From Flavobacteriales bacterium (GTDB lineage: Bacteria; Bacteroidota; Bacteroidia; Flavobacteriales; Flavobacteriaceae): 36,613 bases of DNA. Below the pieces are notes generated by a model. The model saw only the letters and a program-made list of their open reading frames with translations. It searched no databases and was not told where the DNA came from. Below are positions 16,784 to 25,885 of the stretch, one piece after another (positions within the stretch are counted from its first letter, which is position 1; each line of letters starts with the position of its first letter). The stretch covers positions 1-36,613 of the forward strand of contig JAMOMQ010000104.1 of the NCBI GenBank assembly GCA_027066995.1, in the 5' to 3' direction. A program made the translations under genes and the position numbers.

Positions 16784-19325
16784 AAAAATAATCATAGCAA
16801 TTCTGACATTAATATTTACCGCTGGCATGTATGCCCAACAAAATAACAATGCAGATTACAAAATATATCAGATTGAACAAATAAAAATCAACGGTTTAAA
16901 ACAGTTCAACCCTGAAACCGTTAAAGCCTTTATCGGTGTTGACAAAGGAGATGTCATAGAAGTCCCCGGCGAACAAACCGCAGACATCATCAACAAACTT
17001 TGGGACTTGTCATATTTCTCCGATGTCGATTTATATATCATCCCGACTACTGACAATAAAGTTATTTTAGAAATAGACTTGAAAGAGTTACCCAAAATCT
17101 CGGAAGTTAAAATAACCGGCGTTTCCAAGTCCAAACGTAAAGAGTTCATTAAAGATTTGGACTTGAAGAAAAATGTAATTCTCAGTGAAAATTTGAAAGC
17201 ACGAACGATTGAAACCATCAAAAACAAATTCTTAAAAAAAGGTTTTCTAAAAACCCAAGTCAATCTCAAGGTTGTCCCCGACTCTACAGATTATGTCAAA
17301 TTATTGGTCGATATAGATAAAGGTAAGCGCATTAAAATTAAACATATAAATATAGTCGGCAACAAAGACATTAAAGCCAAAAAACTCAAAAAACAATTAA
17401 AGCACACCAAAGAAAGACGCATTTACCGCTTTTGGAAGCGTTCAAAATATATACCTGACGATTTTAAAGAAGATTTGGTAAATCTTGAAAAATATTATAA
17501 AGAAAAAGGCTATAGAAATGCCCGCGTATTATCTGATTCAATATACTTTGACAAAAATGACAAACTCAATATTGACATAAAAGTTGAAGAAGGTAAGAAA
17601 TATTATTTTGGCAACATTGATGTGGTCGGTAACAACCGCTACAGCACCAAATTCATTAAAAAAATATTAGGTATTAAAAAAGGAGACGTTTATAATGGCA
17701 CTCTGATTAATGACCGTGTCAATGATCAAAGTCCCGATGCGGAAAGTTTGGTCAATTTATATCAAAACAACGGTTATCTGTTTTCACGCATCAATTTGGT
17801 TGAAAAAGGAGTCAGAAAAGACACTATTGACTACGAACTACGTATTTATGAAGGAAAACCCGCTAAGTTTAACAATATTACTGTCAATGGTAACCAAAAA
17901 ACTAATGATAAAGTTATCTACCGTGAACTGAGAACTATTCCCGGACAAACTTACAGCAAGCAAAACGTGATCAGAACCATTCGCGAACTGGCACAAATGG
18001 GCTTTTTTGATGCTGAGAAAATAACACCCGACCTCAAAAACATTGATCAAAATGCCGGCACCGTTGATATTGATTGGCATGTAGAAGAAGCAGGCAGCAG
18101 TCAAATTCAACTACAAGGAGGTTTTGACGGACATTACTTTATAGGCACCCTTGGATTATCGTTAAACAACTTTTCTATCCGCAACATTTTTAACGGTAAA
18201 GAATATAAACCCCTACCGATGGGAGACGGACAAAAATTGTCTTTAAACTTACAAGTGTCACAACGCTACGAAACTTACAGCTTATCATTTTCAGAACCTT
18301 GGTTTGGCGGCAAAAGACCGCAAGCTTTTTCCGTTTCCACTTATTACTCTACTTATTATGGTGTTGATTACAACGCATCCACCATCAATTATTATGAAGT
18401 TGATCGTAGCAAGAAATTTATAATCACAGGCTTAACGGTCGGTTTGTCCAGAAAACTGCAATGGCCCGATGACTACTTTTTCTTAAGTCAATCCGTCAGT
18501 TTAAACCACTATACCATTAAAGACTACGGCTCAATTGGTGCGTTTGGCTTTGACAACGGCACCTCCAATAACTTCTCATACAACTTTATGTTTGGGCGTA
18601 ACTCCAGTGGCCCTAATCCTATTTTCCCTACGGTTGGTTCCGAATTTGCTTTGAGTTTAAAACTGACCCCTCCCTACTCATTGTTTAGCAAAATAGATTA
18701 TGCTACAATCACGGAAAATCCGGATTATTTAGATAATAACGGCAATCCGGATTATGAGAAAATAAATCAACAAAAATACAAGTTCATAGAATATTATAAG
18801 ATTAAATTAAACGGGACTTGGTATTCAAACTTGTATAAAAAATTGACTTTAAGATCAAAAGCGGAATTCGGCTACCTTGGTGCCTACAACAACGATTTGG
18901 GCATTCCGCCGTTTGAACGTTTCTTTGTGGGTGGCACTATGCCTACCGGTGGCAATTTGGACTCTAGAGAAACCATCCCGTTACGAGGTTACCTCGACCA
19001 GTCACTTAATAGAAGTTTTGCCAACAGAGGCGGAACCGTTTACAACAAATTTTCGTTTGAGTTGAGATACCCCATCACTCTAAAACCTCAAGCATCTATA
19101 TATTTGCTATCATTTTTTGAAGGCGCCAATACCTATAACAATATTAAATATTTTAATCCGTTCTCATTAAAAAAATCAGCCGGAGTCGGTGTGCGTATTT
19201 TTATGAGTGCTTTTGGATTACTGGGTATTGATTTTGGATATGGCTTTGATAAAGTTCCTGACAATACAGGTGTTCCGAGAGTCTCGGGATGGCAAACGCA
19301 CTTTATTATGAACCAACGTTTATAA
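16773..19325 (+). CDS. bamA: outer-membrane protein assembly factor BamA
   Basis: BamA inserts beta-barrel proteins into the outer membrane. The start is ATG at 16773, which gives a signal peptide (MKYKKIIIAILTLIFTAGMYAQ); a longer frame open from 16650 lies in uppS and is rejected. The 850-residue protein has POTRA repeats over roughly residues 30-440 (for example ISEVKITGVSKSKRKEFIKD, IKHINIVGNKDIKAKKLKK, FGNIDVVGNNRYSTKFIKK, FNNITVNGNQKTNDKVIYRE) and a C-terminal 16-strand barrel. The barrel includes the lid-loop region near the conserved GGxxSxRGY-like segment (SRETIPLRGYLDQ). Neighbours uppS and two ompH genes give the classic cluster. Confidence 0.95.
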   Translation: MKYKKIIIAILTLIFTAGMYAQQNNNADYKIYQIEQIKINGLKQFNPETVKAFIGVDKGDVIEVPGEQTADIINKLWDLSYFSDVDLYIIPTTDNKVILEIDLKELPKISEVKITGVSKSKRKEFIKDLDLKKNVILSENLKARTIETIKNKFLKKGFLKTQVNLKVVPDSTDYVKLLVDIDKGKRIKIKHINIVGNKDIKAKKLKKQLKHTKERRIYRFWKRSKYIPDDFKEDLVNLEKYYKEKGYRNARVLSDSIYFDKNDKLNIDIKVEEGKKYYFGNIDVVGNNRYSTKFIKKILGIKKGDVYNGTLINDRVNDQSPDAESLVNLYQNNGYLFSRINLVEKGVRKDTIDYELRIYEGKPAKFNNITVNGNQKTNDKVIYRELRTIPGQTYSKQNVIRTIRELAQMGFFDAEKITPDLKNIDQNAGTVDIDWHVEEAGSSQIQLQGGFDGHYFIGTLGLSLNNFSIRNIFNGKEYKPLPMGDGQKLSLNLQVSQRYETYSLSFSEPWFGGKRPQAFSVSTYYSTYYGVDYNASTINYYEVDRSKKFIITGLTVGLSRKLQWPDDYFFLSQSVSLNHYTIKDYGSIGAFGFDNGTSNNFSYNFMFGRNSSGPNPIFPTVGSEFALSLKLTPPYSLFSKIDYATITENPDYLDNNGNPDYEKINQQKYKFIEYYKIKLNGTWYSNLYKKLTLRSKAEFGYLGAYNNDLGIPPFERFFVGGTMPTGGNLDSRETIPLRGYLDQSLNRSFANRGGTVYNKFSFELRYPITLKPQASIYLLSFFEGANTYNNIKYFNPFSLKKSAGVGVRIFMSAFGLLGIDFGYGFDKVPDNTGVPRVSGWQTHFIMNQRL

Positions 19326-19372
19326 TCAGCAAATCGACTTTGGCACAATTATTTCTTAATACTAACTAAACT

Positions 19373-20386
19373 ATGAAAAGAGTATTTATTTTACCGGTTT
19401 TATTCCTTTTGACCCTACAGATGACAGGTCAAGGTAGGATAAGAATTGCCTCAGTCGATATGGCGTATATTTTGGAAAAATTGCCCGAATATCAGTCGGC
19501 TTTAAAAGAACTCAATGCTAGAGCCAATCGCTGGAAAACCGAAATAGAAAGAAAGACCAAAGAAATTGAAGATCTAAAACTGTCGTTGGAACAAGAAAAA
19601 GTTTTATTAACCAAAGAACTGTTGCAAGAAAAAGAAGAAGAGATTGCTTTTAAAGAAAAAGAATTATTAAAATATCAATTGGCCAAATTTGGCCCCGAAG
19701 GTGATTATATATTACAAAAAGAACATCTGGTAGTGCCTGTGCAAGACCGCGTTTTTAATGCCGTTGCCAAATTGTTAAAATCTGCCAAATATGATATCGT
19801 ATTTGACAAGTCCAACGACAAACTCGGCCTTGTCTACACCTCACCAAAAATAGATATATCCGACAAAATATTAAAACTCATCAGCAAAGAACGCGGAAAG
19901 GAAGAACGTGCTAAAAAGGCTAAAAAAAGGAAAAAACAAAAAGCCGAAAAATTAAGCGAAGCAGCCAAAGCACGTAAAGAACTGGCAGAAAAACGAAAGC
20001 TGGAACGAGAAGCCAAACGCAAAGCAGCCTTAGAAGCTCGCAGAAAAAAACGCGAAAAAAACCTAAAGAAAAAAATTAATAAACAACCCCGTGAATCAGG
20101 AACAGAAGAATCAAAAGAAAAAAACGCGAAAGAAAGTGCAAGTAAAACCGTAGAAAGTGCAATAAAAAATACCAATGAAACAGAAAAAAAACCTGAAACC
20201 AATCAAAAGTTTGGAGATAAATTAACCCCTGAGCAACTTAAAGCTTTTGAAGCAAAAAAACCGAAATTAACACCGGAACAACTTAAAGCCCAACGAAAAA
20301 AAGAACGAGAAGAAAGACGTCGTCGCATATTGGAAGAAAGACGTAAAAAGAAAGCTAAAAAAGAACAACAAAACAAAGAAAATTAA
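19373..20386 (+). CDS. OmpH/Skp-type periplasmic chaperone with long charged tail
   Basis: Skp/OmpH chaperones carry unfolded outer-membrane proteins to the Bam complex. The N-terminal 170 residues fit the family: signal peptide, then IRIASVDMAYILEKLPEYQS, a coiled-coil arm (residues 45-105) and the returning strand DIVFDKSNDKLGLVYTSPKI. Unusually, residues about 173-337 form a highly basic Lys/Arg/Glu coiled-coil-like tail that ends with two copies of LTPEQLKA (284-291 and 299-306). The total of 337 residues is about double a standard Skp. It follows bamA by 47 bases and precedes a normal-sized ompH by 41 bases. Confidence 0.88.
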   Translation: MKRVFILPVLFLLTLQMTGQGRIRIASVDMAYILEKLPEYQSALKELNARANRWKTEIERKTKEIEDLKLSLEQEKVLLTKELLQEKEEEIAFKEKELLKYQLAKFGPEGDYILQKEHLVVPVQDRVFNAVAKLLKSAKYDIVFDKSNDKLGLVYTSPKIDISDKILKLISKERGKEERAKKAKKRKKQKAEKLSEAAKARKELAEKRKLEREAKRKAALEARRKKREKNLKKKINKQPRESGTEESKEKNAKESASKTVESAIKNTNETEKKPETNQKFGDKLTPEQLKAFEAKKPKLTPEQLKAQRKKEREERRRRILEERRKKKAKKEQQNKEN

Positions 20387-20427
20387 TAATAAAAAAATAA
20401 TAAAAATAAACATTAAATTTAAATATT

Positions 20428-20931
20428 ATGAGACACTTAAAACTAGTATTAGCCGCATTATTGCTTTGGATGGGAACAACCAATGCCAATGCGCAAAAAA
20501 TTGCCCACATTGACGTTCAAAAAATTTTGGTGGAAATGCCGGAATTTAAAGCCGGCCAAGCAGAATTGAAAAAATTGTATGCTACCTATCAAAAAGAGTT
20601 CAAAGAAATGCAAGATGCTTATCAGGCCAAATTAAAAAAATACCAAGATGAAGCTAAAACCGTTTCGGAACAAGAAAATCAAAAACGTGTTAAAGAATTA
20701 ATGGAGATGGAAAAAAACATCGCCAAAGCACAACAAGATATTCAACAAGAAGCAGCCAAAAAAGAAGCCGAATTGATGAAGCCTATCCAAGAAAAATTGA
20801 TGAAAGCCGTTAAAGATGTAGCCAAAGAAAAAGGTTATGACTATGTATTTGACAGCTCTGGCCCTACCAATCTTATTGTTGCTAACGGTCCTGATTTATA
20901 TAATGCCGTTAAAGCCAAATTAGGATTTTAA
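20428..20931 (+). CDS. OmpH/Skp family periplasmic chaperone
   Basis: This 167-residue protein is a normal-length Skp/OmpH: signal peptide MRHLKLVLAALLLWMGTTNANA, then KIAHIDVQKILVEMPEFKAG, a Gln/Lys/Glu-rich coiled-coil hairpin (about residues 45-120) and the closing strand GYDYVFDSSGPTNLIVANG. It is the second chaperone in tandem after bamA and probably handles unfolded outer-membrane proteins in the periplasm. An intrinsic terminator follows within 25 bases. Paralogy with the preceding longer gene is clear from the shared N-terminal pattern. Confidence 0.93.
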   Translation: MRHLKLVLAALLLWMGTTNANAQKIAHIDVQKILVEMPEFKAGQAELKKLYATYQKEFKEMQDAYQAKLKKYQDEAKTVSEQENQKRVKELMEMEKNIAKAQQDIQQEAAKKEAELMKPIQEKLMKAVKDVAKEKGYDYVFDSSGPTNLIVANGPDLYNAVKAKLGF

Positions 20932-20951
20932 ATAAACTTAAAACCATTTAT

Positions 20952-20979
20952 AAATCCCGGATATACCGGGATTTTTTTT
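20952..20979 (+). terminator. terminator of the bamA-ompH cluster
   Basis: AAATCCCGG (20952-20960) pairs with CCGGGATTT (20966-20974) around ATATA, followed by a T-run. Confidence 0.9.
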
Positions 20980-21082
20980 AGCCTCTGTTTGTTATGTAAC
21001 ATTTATAACTATTTATTTGACTCATAAAATGATTTTTGTTATATTCAGGCATAATTTAAAAAACTACCACATTTATATTTTG

Positions 21083-21090
21083 TAAATTTG
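21083..21090 (+). promoter_or_regulatory. -7 element of the citrate synthase gene
   Basis: TAAATTTG matches the TAnnTTTG consensus and ends 28 bases before the ATG at 21119. No -33 box is visible. Confidence 0.45.
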
Positions 21091-21118
21091 AAAACAAATT
21101 AATTAAAATCATAATATT

Positions 21119-22429
21119 ATGAAGTGTTTAAAAGAAAAATTATATAAAAAAATTGAAGCACATCGTCCCAGAACCAAACGATTGGCCAAAGAATATGGCG
21201 ATGTAGTTGTTGATCAAGTAAAAGCCGGTCAAATTATCGGTGGTATGCGAGGTATCAAAAGCTTGATATCCGACATTTCTTATTTAGACCCGTATGAAGG
21301 TATCCGCTATCGTGGTTATACCCTACCCGAAGTGTTTGAAAAACTACCCAAACCTGCAGGTGCCGAAATGCCTTACGTCGAAGGTTTATATTATTTATTA
21401 TTAACCGGCGACATTCCAACTCAAGAACAAGTGGAAGCACTGATTATGGATATGAACAACCGTCGTATCATACCTAAATATGTATGGGATGTTATTGATT
21501 CGTTCCCAAGCGAAAGTCATCCTATGGCAATATTATCGGCTGCCGTTATGAGCTTGGAAAGAGAATCGTTATTTAATGTCAAATACCGTCAAGGTATCAG
21601 CAAAATGGATTATTGGGATCCCACCTTTGAAGATGCCACCAACTTATTGGCCAAAATTCCATTGATTGGAGCTTATATCTATAACAAACTTTATAATCCG
21701 GAAGGCGGCCACCGCTACCCCGATCCTACATTGGATTTAGGTGCTAATTTTGCTTATATGATGGGTAAAGATAAACCTTATGACGATGTGTCACGTATGT
21801 ATTTTATCATTCATGCCGACCACGAAGCCGGTAATGTCAGTGCCCACACCGGCCACCTGATTGCCAGCTCATTGTCCGATGTATATTATGCCGTATCAGG
21901 TATGATCAATGGTTTGGCAGGTCCTTTACACGGATTGGCCAACCAAGAAGTTTTACGCTGGTTACAAAAATTGTATGAAAAATTTGGCGATAAAGTGCCT
22001 GATAAAGAAGAATTGAAAAAATTTGTTTGGGATACACTCAACAGTGGCCAAGTAATCCCCGGTTACGGTCATGCCGTATTACGTAAAACCGATCCGCGTT
22101 ACACGGTGCAAAGAGAATTTTGTTTAACACACATGCCGGATGATCCGTTATTTAAGTATGTATCGGCTCTATATGATGTCGTTCCCGGAATATTGCAGGA
22201 ACATGGTAAAGCCAAAAACCCTTGGCCCAATGTCGATGCACAATCAGGTGTGGTACAATGGCACTACGGCGTTAAAGAATATGACTTCTACACCGTCTTA
22301 TTCTCCATTGGCCGATCTATCGGTGTTCTGTCCAATATTATTTGGGACAGAGCTTTAGGATATCCTATCGAAAGACCCAAATCTATCACCACAGATATGT
22401 TGGAAGAAATGGTGGGTATCAAAAAATAA
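21119..22429 (+). CDS. citrate synthase, mitochondrial (eukaryotic) type
   Basis: It condenses oxaloacetate and acetyl-CoA at the entry of the TCA cycle. The 436-residue protein has the active-site triad His271 (GPLHGLANQEV), His318 (PGYGHAVLRKTDPRY) and Asp373 (NPWPNVDAQSG). Segments such as GGMRGIKSLISDISYLDP, DHEAGNVSAHTGHL and LGYPIERPKS resemble mitochondrial citrate synthase far more than the NADH-sensitive GltA of proteobacteria. All catalytic residues are intact. It has its own promoter element and terminator. Because the type differs from E. coli gltA I leave the symbol open. Confidence 0.95.
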   Translation: MKCLKEKLYKKIEAHRPRTKRLAKEYGDVVVDQVKAGQIIGGMRGIKSLISDISYLDPYEGIRYRGYTLPEVFEKLPKPAGAEMPYVEGLYYLLLTGDIPTQEQVEALIMDMNNRRIIPKYVWDVIDSFPSESHPMAILSAAVMSLERESLFNVKYRQGISKMDYWDPTFEDATNLLAKIPLIGAYIYNKLYNPEGGHRYPDPTLDLGANFAYMMGKDKPYDDVSRMYFIIHADHEAGNVSAHTGHLIASSLSDVYYAVSGMINGLAGPLHGLANQEVLRWLQKLYEKFGDKVPDKEELKKFVWDTLNSGQVIPGYGHAVLRKTDPRYTVQREFCLTHMPDDPLFKYVSALYDVVPGILQEHGKAKNPWPNVDAQSGVVQWHYGVKEYDFYTVLFSIGRSIGVLSNIIWDRALGYPIERPKSITTDMLEEMVGIKK

Positions 22430-22449
22430 AAATCTAATTGAATATTTTT

Positions 22450-22477
22450 AAAAGCTGCTCTTACGGGCAGCTTTTTT
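22450..22477 (+). terminator. citrate synthase terminator
   Basis: AAAAGCTGC (22450-22458) pairs with GCAGCTTTT (22467-22475), with two more inner pairs and a TTAC loop, followed by a T-run. It sits immediately in front of the second MITE-like element. Confidence 0.88.
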
Positions 22478-22482
22478 GCAAA

Positions 22483-22611
22483 GAAGCTGTCTCAAAAGTA
22501 TTTTTCATAAACAATTCATATAATATTAAAACTGTAAATTATTGATTATCAAACATCAGATTCCTCACTATGTTCGAAATGACAGATAATTCAATCTTTT
22601 GAGACAGCCTC
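22483..22611. repeat. MITE-like inverted-repeat element, copy 2
   Basis: This 129-bp element has 16-bp terminal inverted repeats with one mismatch: GAAGCTGTCTCAAAAG at 22483-22498 against CTTTTGAGACAGCCTC at 22596-22611. The right 53 bases are 48/53 identical to copy 1 (4572-4624), while the left interior differs in sequence and is about 20 bases longer. It has no coding capacity. Like copy 1 it lies between convergent genes, here citrate synthase and the 22618-24210 gene. That gene's stop codon lies just 7 bases beyond it. Confidence 0.78.
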
Positions 22612-22617
22612 GTTTTC

Positions 22618-24210
22618 TTATTCAAATTGTAATTTATAAAACTTGGTATATAAATGATCTTTGGCGGGAATAATGGCTGACACAGGCGATACCATTATGC
22701 CTTCTATGGGCATAAACCGGAATTTGTCTCCTCTTTTATATTTCTTGACAAGTTGTTTAGACACCATTCCGTCATTAGAAATAACAACGGCATTCAGATT
22801 ATACAATTCTTTTTTCAACAAATAAAAAGGCACTTCTTTACTTGCTTTTTCCATCGGTGAATCCGTAAAAACGATATAATTTTTGCCATTTATCAAAGCA
22901 CTAAAAAACGAATGCAAGGCTAAACGTGGTTTAACCAATTGTTTTTTATATATTTTGACCACCCAAAGTATTTGACCCTCAGGTGCAATTTTAATACTAA
23001 AGATATCACCGGCTATTTCGCGCACATTTTCTTCTCTGTCCTCCTTTTTCATCATAAGAGGCACATACAAATCTTCGGCATTTATTATCAAAGTGCCGTC
23101 AGACAATAAGAAACTGTTACGCACTATTATAGAATGGTTTTTGGTTTTTTTTATGCGTTTCTTTTCGGATACACTCACCATTTGCTTCTCAAACGACTGA
23201 TAAGATTGGTTAAGCATTGCCAATTTTTTAGTCATATTCAATCTGTAAAAACCATCCACATCATTAAGGTTTAAATACTTATGGCGGTAAAAGCCGTAAA
23301 CGGTCAAATCATCCCCCAAAGCCAGATATAATTTTTCAATAACTTTTTGTGGTTTTAACCGGTAAGTATCTACCATGTTTTTGGAAGCTCTGTATATGAT
23401 AAATTCTTTGGTGTTATCCGTATTCATCAGTCGCTTTTTCCGTAAAGGATCCGTTTTATAAATTTGCCCAATGACAAAAACAGTTCCGGTATCACCCGCC
23501 ACTTTAATATCATTGATGTAAAATAAATCTGATGAAACACCGCCCGAAATATCTTGCTGAAAAACCGGTTCAAAATTTTGATTAAAAACGTTTATATGAT
23601 ACTTGGCAACCGGTTGCTTATCACGATAAACAATGGCAAAATACTTATTGTTGTCAGAAAAGACAAAAAACATTTTCGGATTAAAAAAATTGACATCGGT
23701 ATAATATTTTAATTTTTGATAATATAACGAACCCGGATTAACAAATAGGTTAACTTCCGTTTTAGGATAAAGAAAATTTAGTCTAAAAAATTCCTTTTCT
23801 TCTATTTGACCGTTGTCTATATGCCCGGTTATTTTTTTAAAGGCATAATATTTTTTCCGGTAATTGATATCCATATTTAACAAAAACAATTGCCCGCTAT
23901 GCACAAATGCACCTTTAATAGCTCCTTTAACGCTATCCTTGTTTAATTTAAAGGTTTTGGTTTTGACAGGTTTTAGTTTTTTGTCATATTGTGTGGCATA
24001 GGCTTCAAAAATAAGCGGATCTACCAAAAAACCACTCCGCTTAGATGCAATGGTGATAAACCCGCCTTGTTGATCGGGTATCATAAAATCATTTTGCACA
24101 CGGGCAGTGGTTAATTTATAAGTCGGACTTGCTTTAATTTTAATGCCGGTAGTTTGTGCTACGGCCAAACCCGCCCATAGCAAAGCCTGTAATATTAGTA
24201 GTTTTTTCAT
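22618..24210 (-). CDS. large secreted protein of unknown function
   Basis: I do not recognise a family for this 530-residue protein. It has a signal peptide (MKKLLILQALLWAGLAVAQ). The mature part is rich in short beta-strand segments repeated along the chain (FFVFSDNNKYFAIVYRDKQP, YHINVFNQNFEPVFQQDISG, KNYIVFTDSPMEKASKEVPF), with many Asp/Asn-Gly turns, as in beta-propeller proteins. No C-terminal sorting domain is visible; the chain ends KDHLYTKFYKLQFE. It is the last gene of the leftward operon, 26 bases after the 24237-25052 gene. The propeller idea is inference. Confidence 0.75.
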   Translation of the reverse strand: MKKLLILQALLWAGLAVAQTTGIKIKASPTYKLTTARVQNDFMIPDQQGGFITIASKRSGFLVDPLIFEAYATQYDKKLKPVKTKTFKLNKDSVKGAIKGAFVHSGQLFLLNMDINYRKKYYAFKKITGHIDNGQIEEKEFFRLNFLYPKTEVNLFVNPGSLYYQKLKYYTDVNFFNPKMFFVFSDNNKYFAIVYRDKQPVAKYHINVFNQNFEPVFQQDISGGVSSDLFYINDIKVAGDTGTVFVIGQIYKTDPLRKKRLMNTDNTKEFIIYRASKNMVDTYRLKPQKVIEKLYLALGDDLTVYGFYRHKYLNLNDVDGFYRLNMTKKLAMLNQSYQSFEKQMVSVSEKKRIKKTKNHSIIVRNSFLLSDGTLIINAEDLYVPLMMKKEDREENVREIAGDIFSIKIAPEGQILWVVKIYKKQLVKPRLALHSFFSALINGKNYIVFTDSPMEKASKEVPFYLLKKELYNLNAVVISNDGMVSKQLVKKYKRGDKFRFMPIEGIMVSPVSAIIPAKDHLYTKFYKLQFE

Positions 24211-24236
24211 CTTTATTTTTGCTTGTGTTAAAAAAA

Positions 24237-25052
24237 TTATTTATTGAGTTGTTTGTGTGTGTCTTGTGATTCAAAATAGGCTTCAATAGGTATAAAATTG
24301 TCTTTAAAATCATCGACAAAAACTATATCATAATCCGAACGGTTTAGCAAAACACGCATGGTATTCTCCACTTGTTGATACAAAGGTTTTATCAACCATT
24401 GTATTTCCTCGGGGCCTTGCTTGACCTCATCATAAAGTGCTTGCCGTTTTTCTTCCATCTTTTGATTGAGCAATTCTTGATAACGGTCTGACTTGCGCCA
24501 GTAATTACTGATTATCCAGGGCCGTTTTTTGTGTTCCATCATCTCGGCAATTTTCCATTCGTGATTAATCTCGGCAAAAGACAAAAACTTGGGATGCAGA
24601 TTGCCTATAAATATTTGTTTGCCGTCATGATCAATACGCACTTTCAGGTCTTTTAAATTGACGCCGTATTTGGCTACCAAATGAATTTGCAAGGCACCTA
24701 TAAAGTGTAAATCGTGGTCATCTTCGGTAAATTTTTCATTCCAAGTTCGGGTAAAATTGGTATCAATTTCCATCAAACCGACTTCCAAAATATCCTTTAA
24801 ACCAACCACGTTGAGTTTACGGTTTTTAAGTTCGGCTATCTCTTGTTGTTGATTTTTTAAGCTCTGTTTTAATTGTTTTATCTCATTAGGGTTATCATGT
24901 TGCAACTTGACGTATAAATACATTAAAACCGCACCAACTATCATGCTGATACCAAACTGGTTTAAACGTGACAGTAAGGCCAAAAATCCGAAAATCAATA
25001 CGCTTAAAAAGATAATTTCTTTCTTATATTTTCGCCAAATAAACTTAAACAT
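24237..25052 (-). CDS. membrane-anchored coiled-coil protein of unknown function
   Basis: This 271-residue protein has a basic N-terminus (MFKFIWRKYKKE), two membrane helices (about residues 13-50), a short coiled coil (EIKQLKQSLKNQQQEIAELK, about 57-76) and a larger soluble domain with a charged helical region around KRPWIISNYWRKSDRYQELL. There is no signal peptide cleavage site. I know no family. It lies 14 bases after the exonuclease gene in the leftward operon. The topology (soluble domain cytoplasmic) is inferred from the positive-inside pattern. Confidence 0.72.
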   Translation of the reverse strand: MFKFIWRKYKKEIIFLSVLIFGFLALLSRLNQFGISMIVGAVLMYLYVKLQHDNPNEIKQLKQSLKNQQQEIAELKNRKLNVVGLKDILEVGLMEIDTNFTRTWNEKFTEDDHDLHFIGALQIHLVAKYGVNLKDLKVRIDHDGKQIFIGNLHPKFLSFAEINHEWKIAEMMEHKKRPWIISNYWRKSDRYQELLNQKMEEKRQALYDEVKQGPEEIQWLIKPLYQQVENTMRVLLNRSDYDIVFVDDFKDNFIPIEAYFESQDTHKQLNK

Positions 25053-25066
25053 ATAACCTTGGTTTT

Positions 25067-25885
25067 TTAGTCTTCGGAATTAAATTTATTTTTTAAAGCT
25101 TCCAATTGCTGTTGTTCCATACGCAATTTGATACGGTCATAAACATTTTTAATGATTTTTTTGGTATATAAGGGAAAGTCGGCGCGCATAATCCAACCGT
25201 AATAACCCGGGTCTTTTATCAATACATCCTCTACTTTTTGTCCTTTATATTTGCCAAAATTGATAACTTCTTCGTTTTTATCATTATAAATAATCCGTCC
25301 TTGAAAATCGGCTGCTTTAAAATAGGAACTGAATTTGCTCAACTTTTCCATATCCTTGGGCAAATCGTCGTAGCGTTCCAACTGCGCTTTTAAAATTTCG
25401 TAAGTAGCCTTGGTGTCGGCTTCGGCCGAGTGTGCATCGGTCAAGTCACCATCACAATAAAACCGGTAGGCAGCAGTCAGATTACGCGGTTCCATTTTAT
25501 GAAATATATTTTGTATATCTATCAGGTTGTTGGTTTTTAAGTCAAAATCGATACCGGCACGCAACAGCTCTTCGGCCAACAGTGGCACATCAAAACGATT
25601 GGAATTAAAACCGGCCAAATCGGCATCGTGGATCAAATCAAATACTTCTTGTGATATATCTTTAAAAGTAGGTGCATCGGCCACATCGGCATCATATATA
25701 CCGTGTATTTTTGAGGCTTCTATGGGAATTGGCATTTCGGGATTAACACGCCAGGTTTTAATTGTTTCCGTCCCGTCGGGTTCTACCCGGATAATAGCCA
25801 TCTCCACTATACGATCTTTAGCCGTATTGACACCGGTGGTTTCCAAATCGAATATACAGATTGGTTTTTGTAGTTGTAAAGTCAT
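25067..25885 (-). CDS. DnaQ-like 3'-5' exonuclease
   Basis: The 272-residue protein is a DEDDh exonuclease, with IFDLETTGV carrying Asp13 and Glu15, FNSNRFDVPLL carrying Asp99, and DAHSAEADTKAT carrying His152 and Asp157. All metal and catalytic residues are present. A C-terminal extension of about 80 residues (VINFGKYKGQKVEDVLIKDP) resembles the small DUF3820-type module often fused to such exonucleases in Bacteroidota. It may be a proofreading-type or nucleic-acid turnover enzyme, not necessarily the Pol III epsilon subunit. Its start overlaps the DUF4294 gene stop by 4 bases. Confidence 0.92.
   Translation of the reverse strand: MTLQLQKPICIFDLETTGVNTAKDRIVEMAIIRVEPDGTETIKTWRVNPEMPIPIEASKIHGIYDADVADAPTFKDISQEVFDLIHDADLAGFNSNRFDVPLLAEELLRAGIDFDLKTNNLIDIQNIFHKMEPRNLTAAYRFYCDGDLTDAHSAEADTKATYEILKAQLERYDDLPKDMEKLSKFSSYFKAADFQGRIIYNDKNEEVINFGKYKGQKVEDVLIKDPGYYGWIMRADFPLYTKKIIKNVYDRIKLRMEQQQLEALKNKFNSED

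Noticed and set aside
19341-19356. TGGCACAATTATTTCT upstream of the first ompH gene, resembling a sigma-54 promoter
   Set aside because: The -24 half is perfect, but the -12 half is TTTC and the predicted start would leave a leader of only about 6 bases before the ATG. I do not count it as support for the regulon, though it deserves inclusion in any scan.
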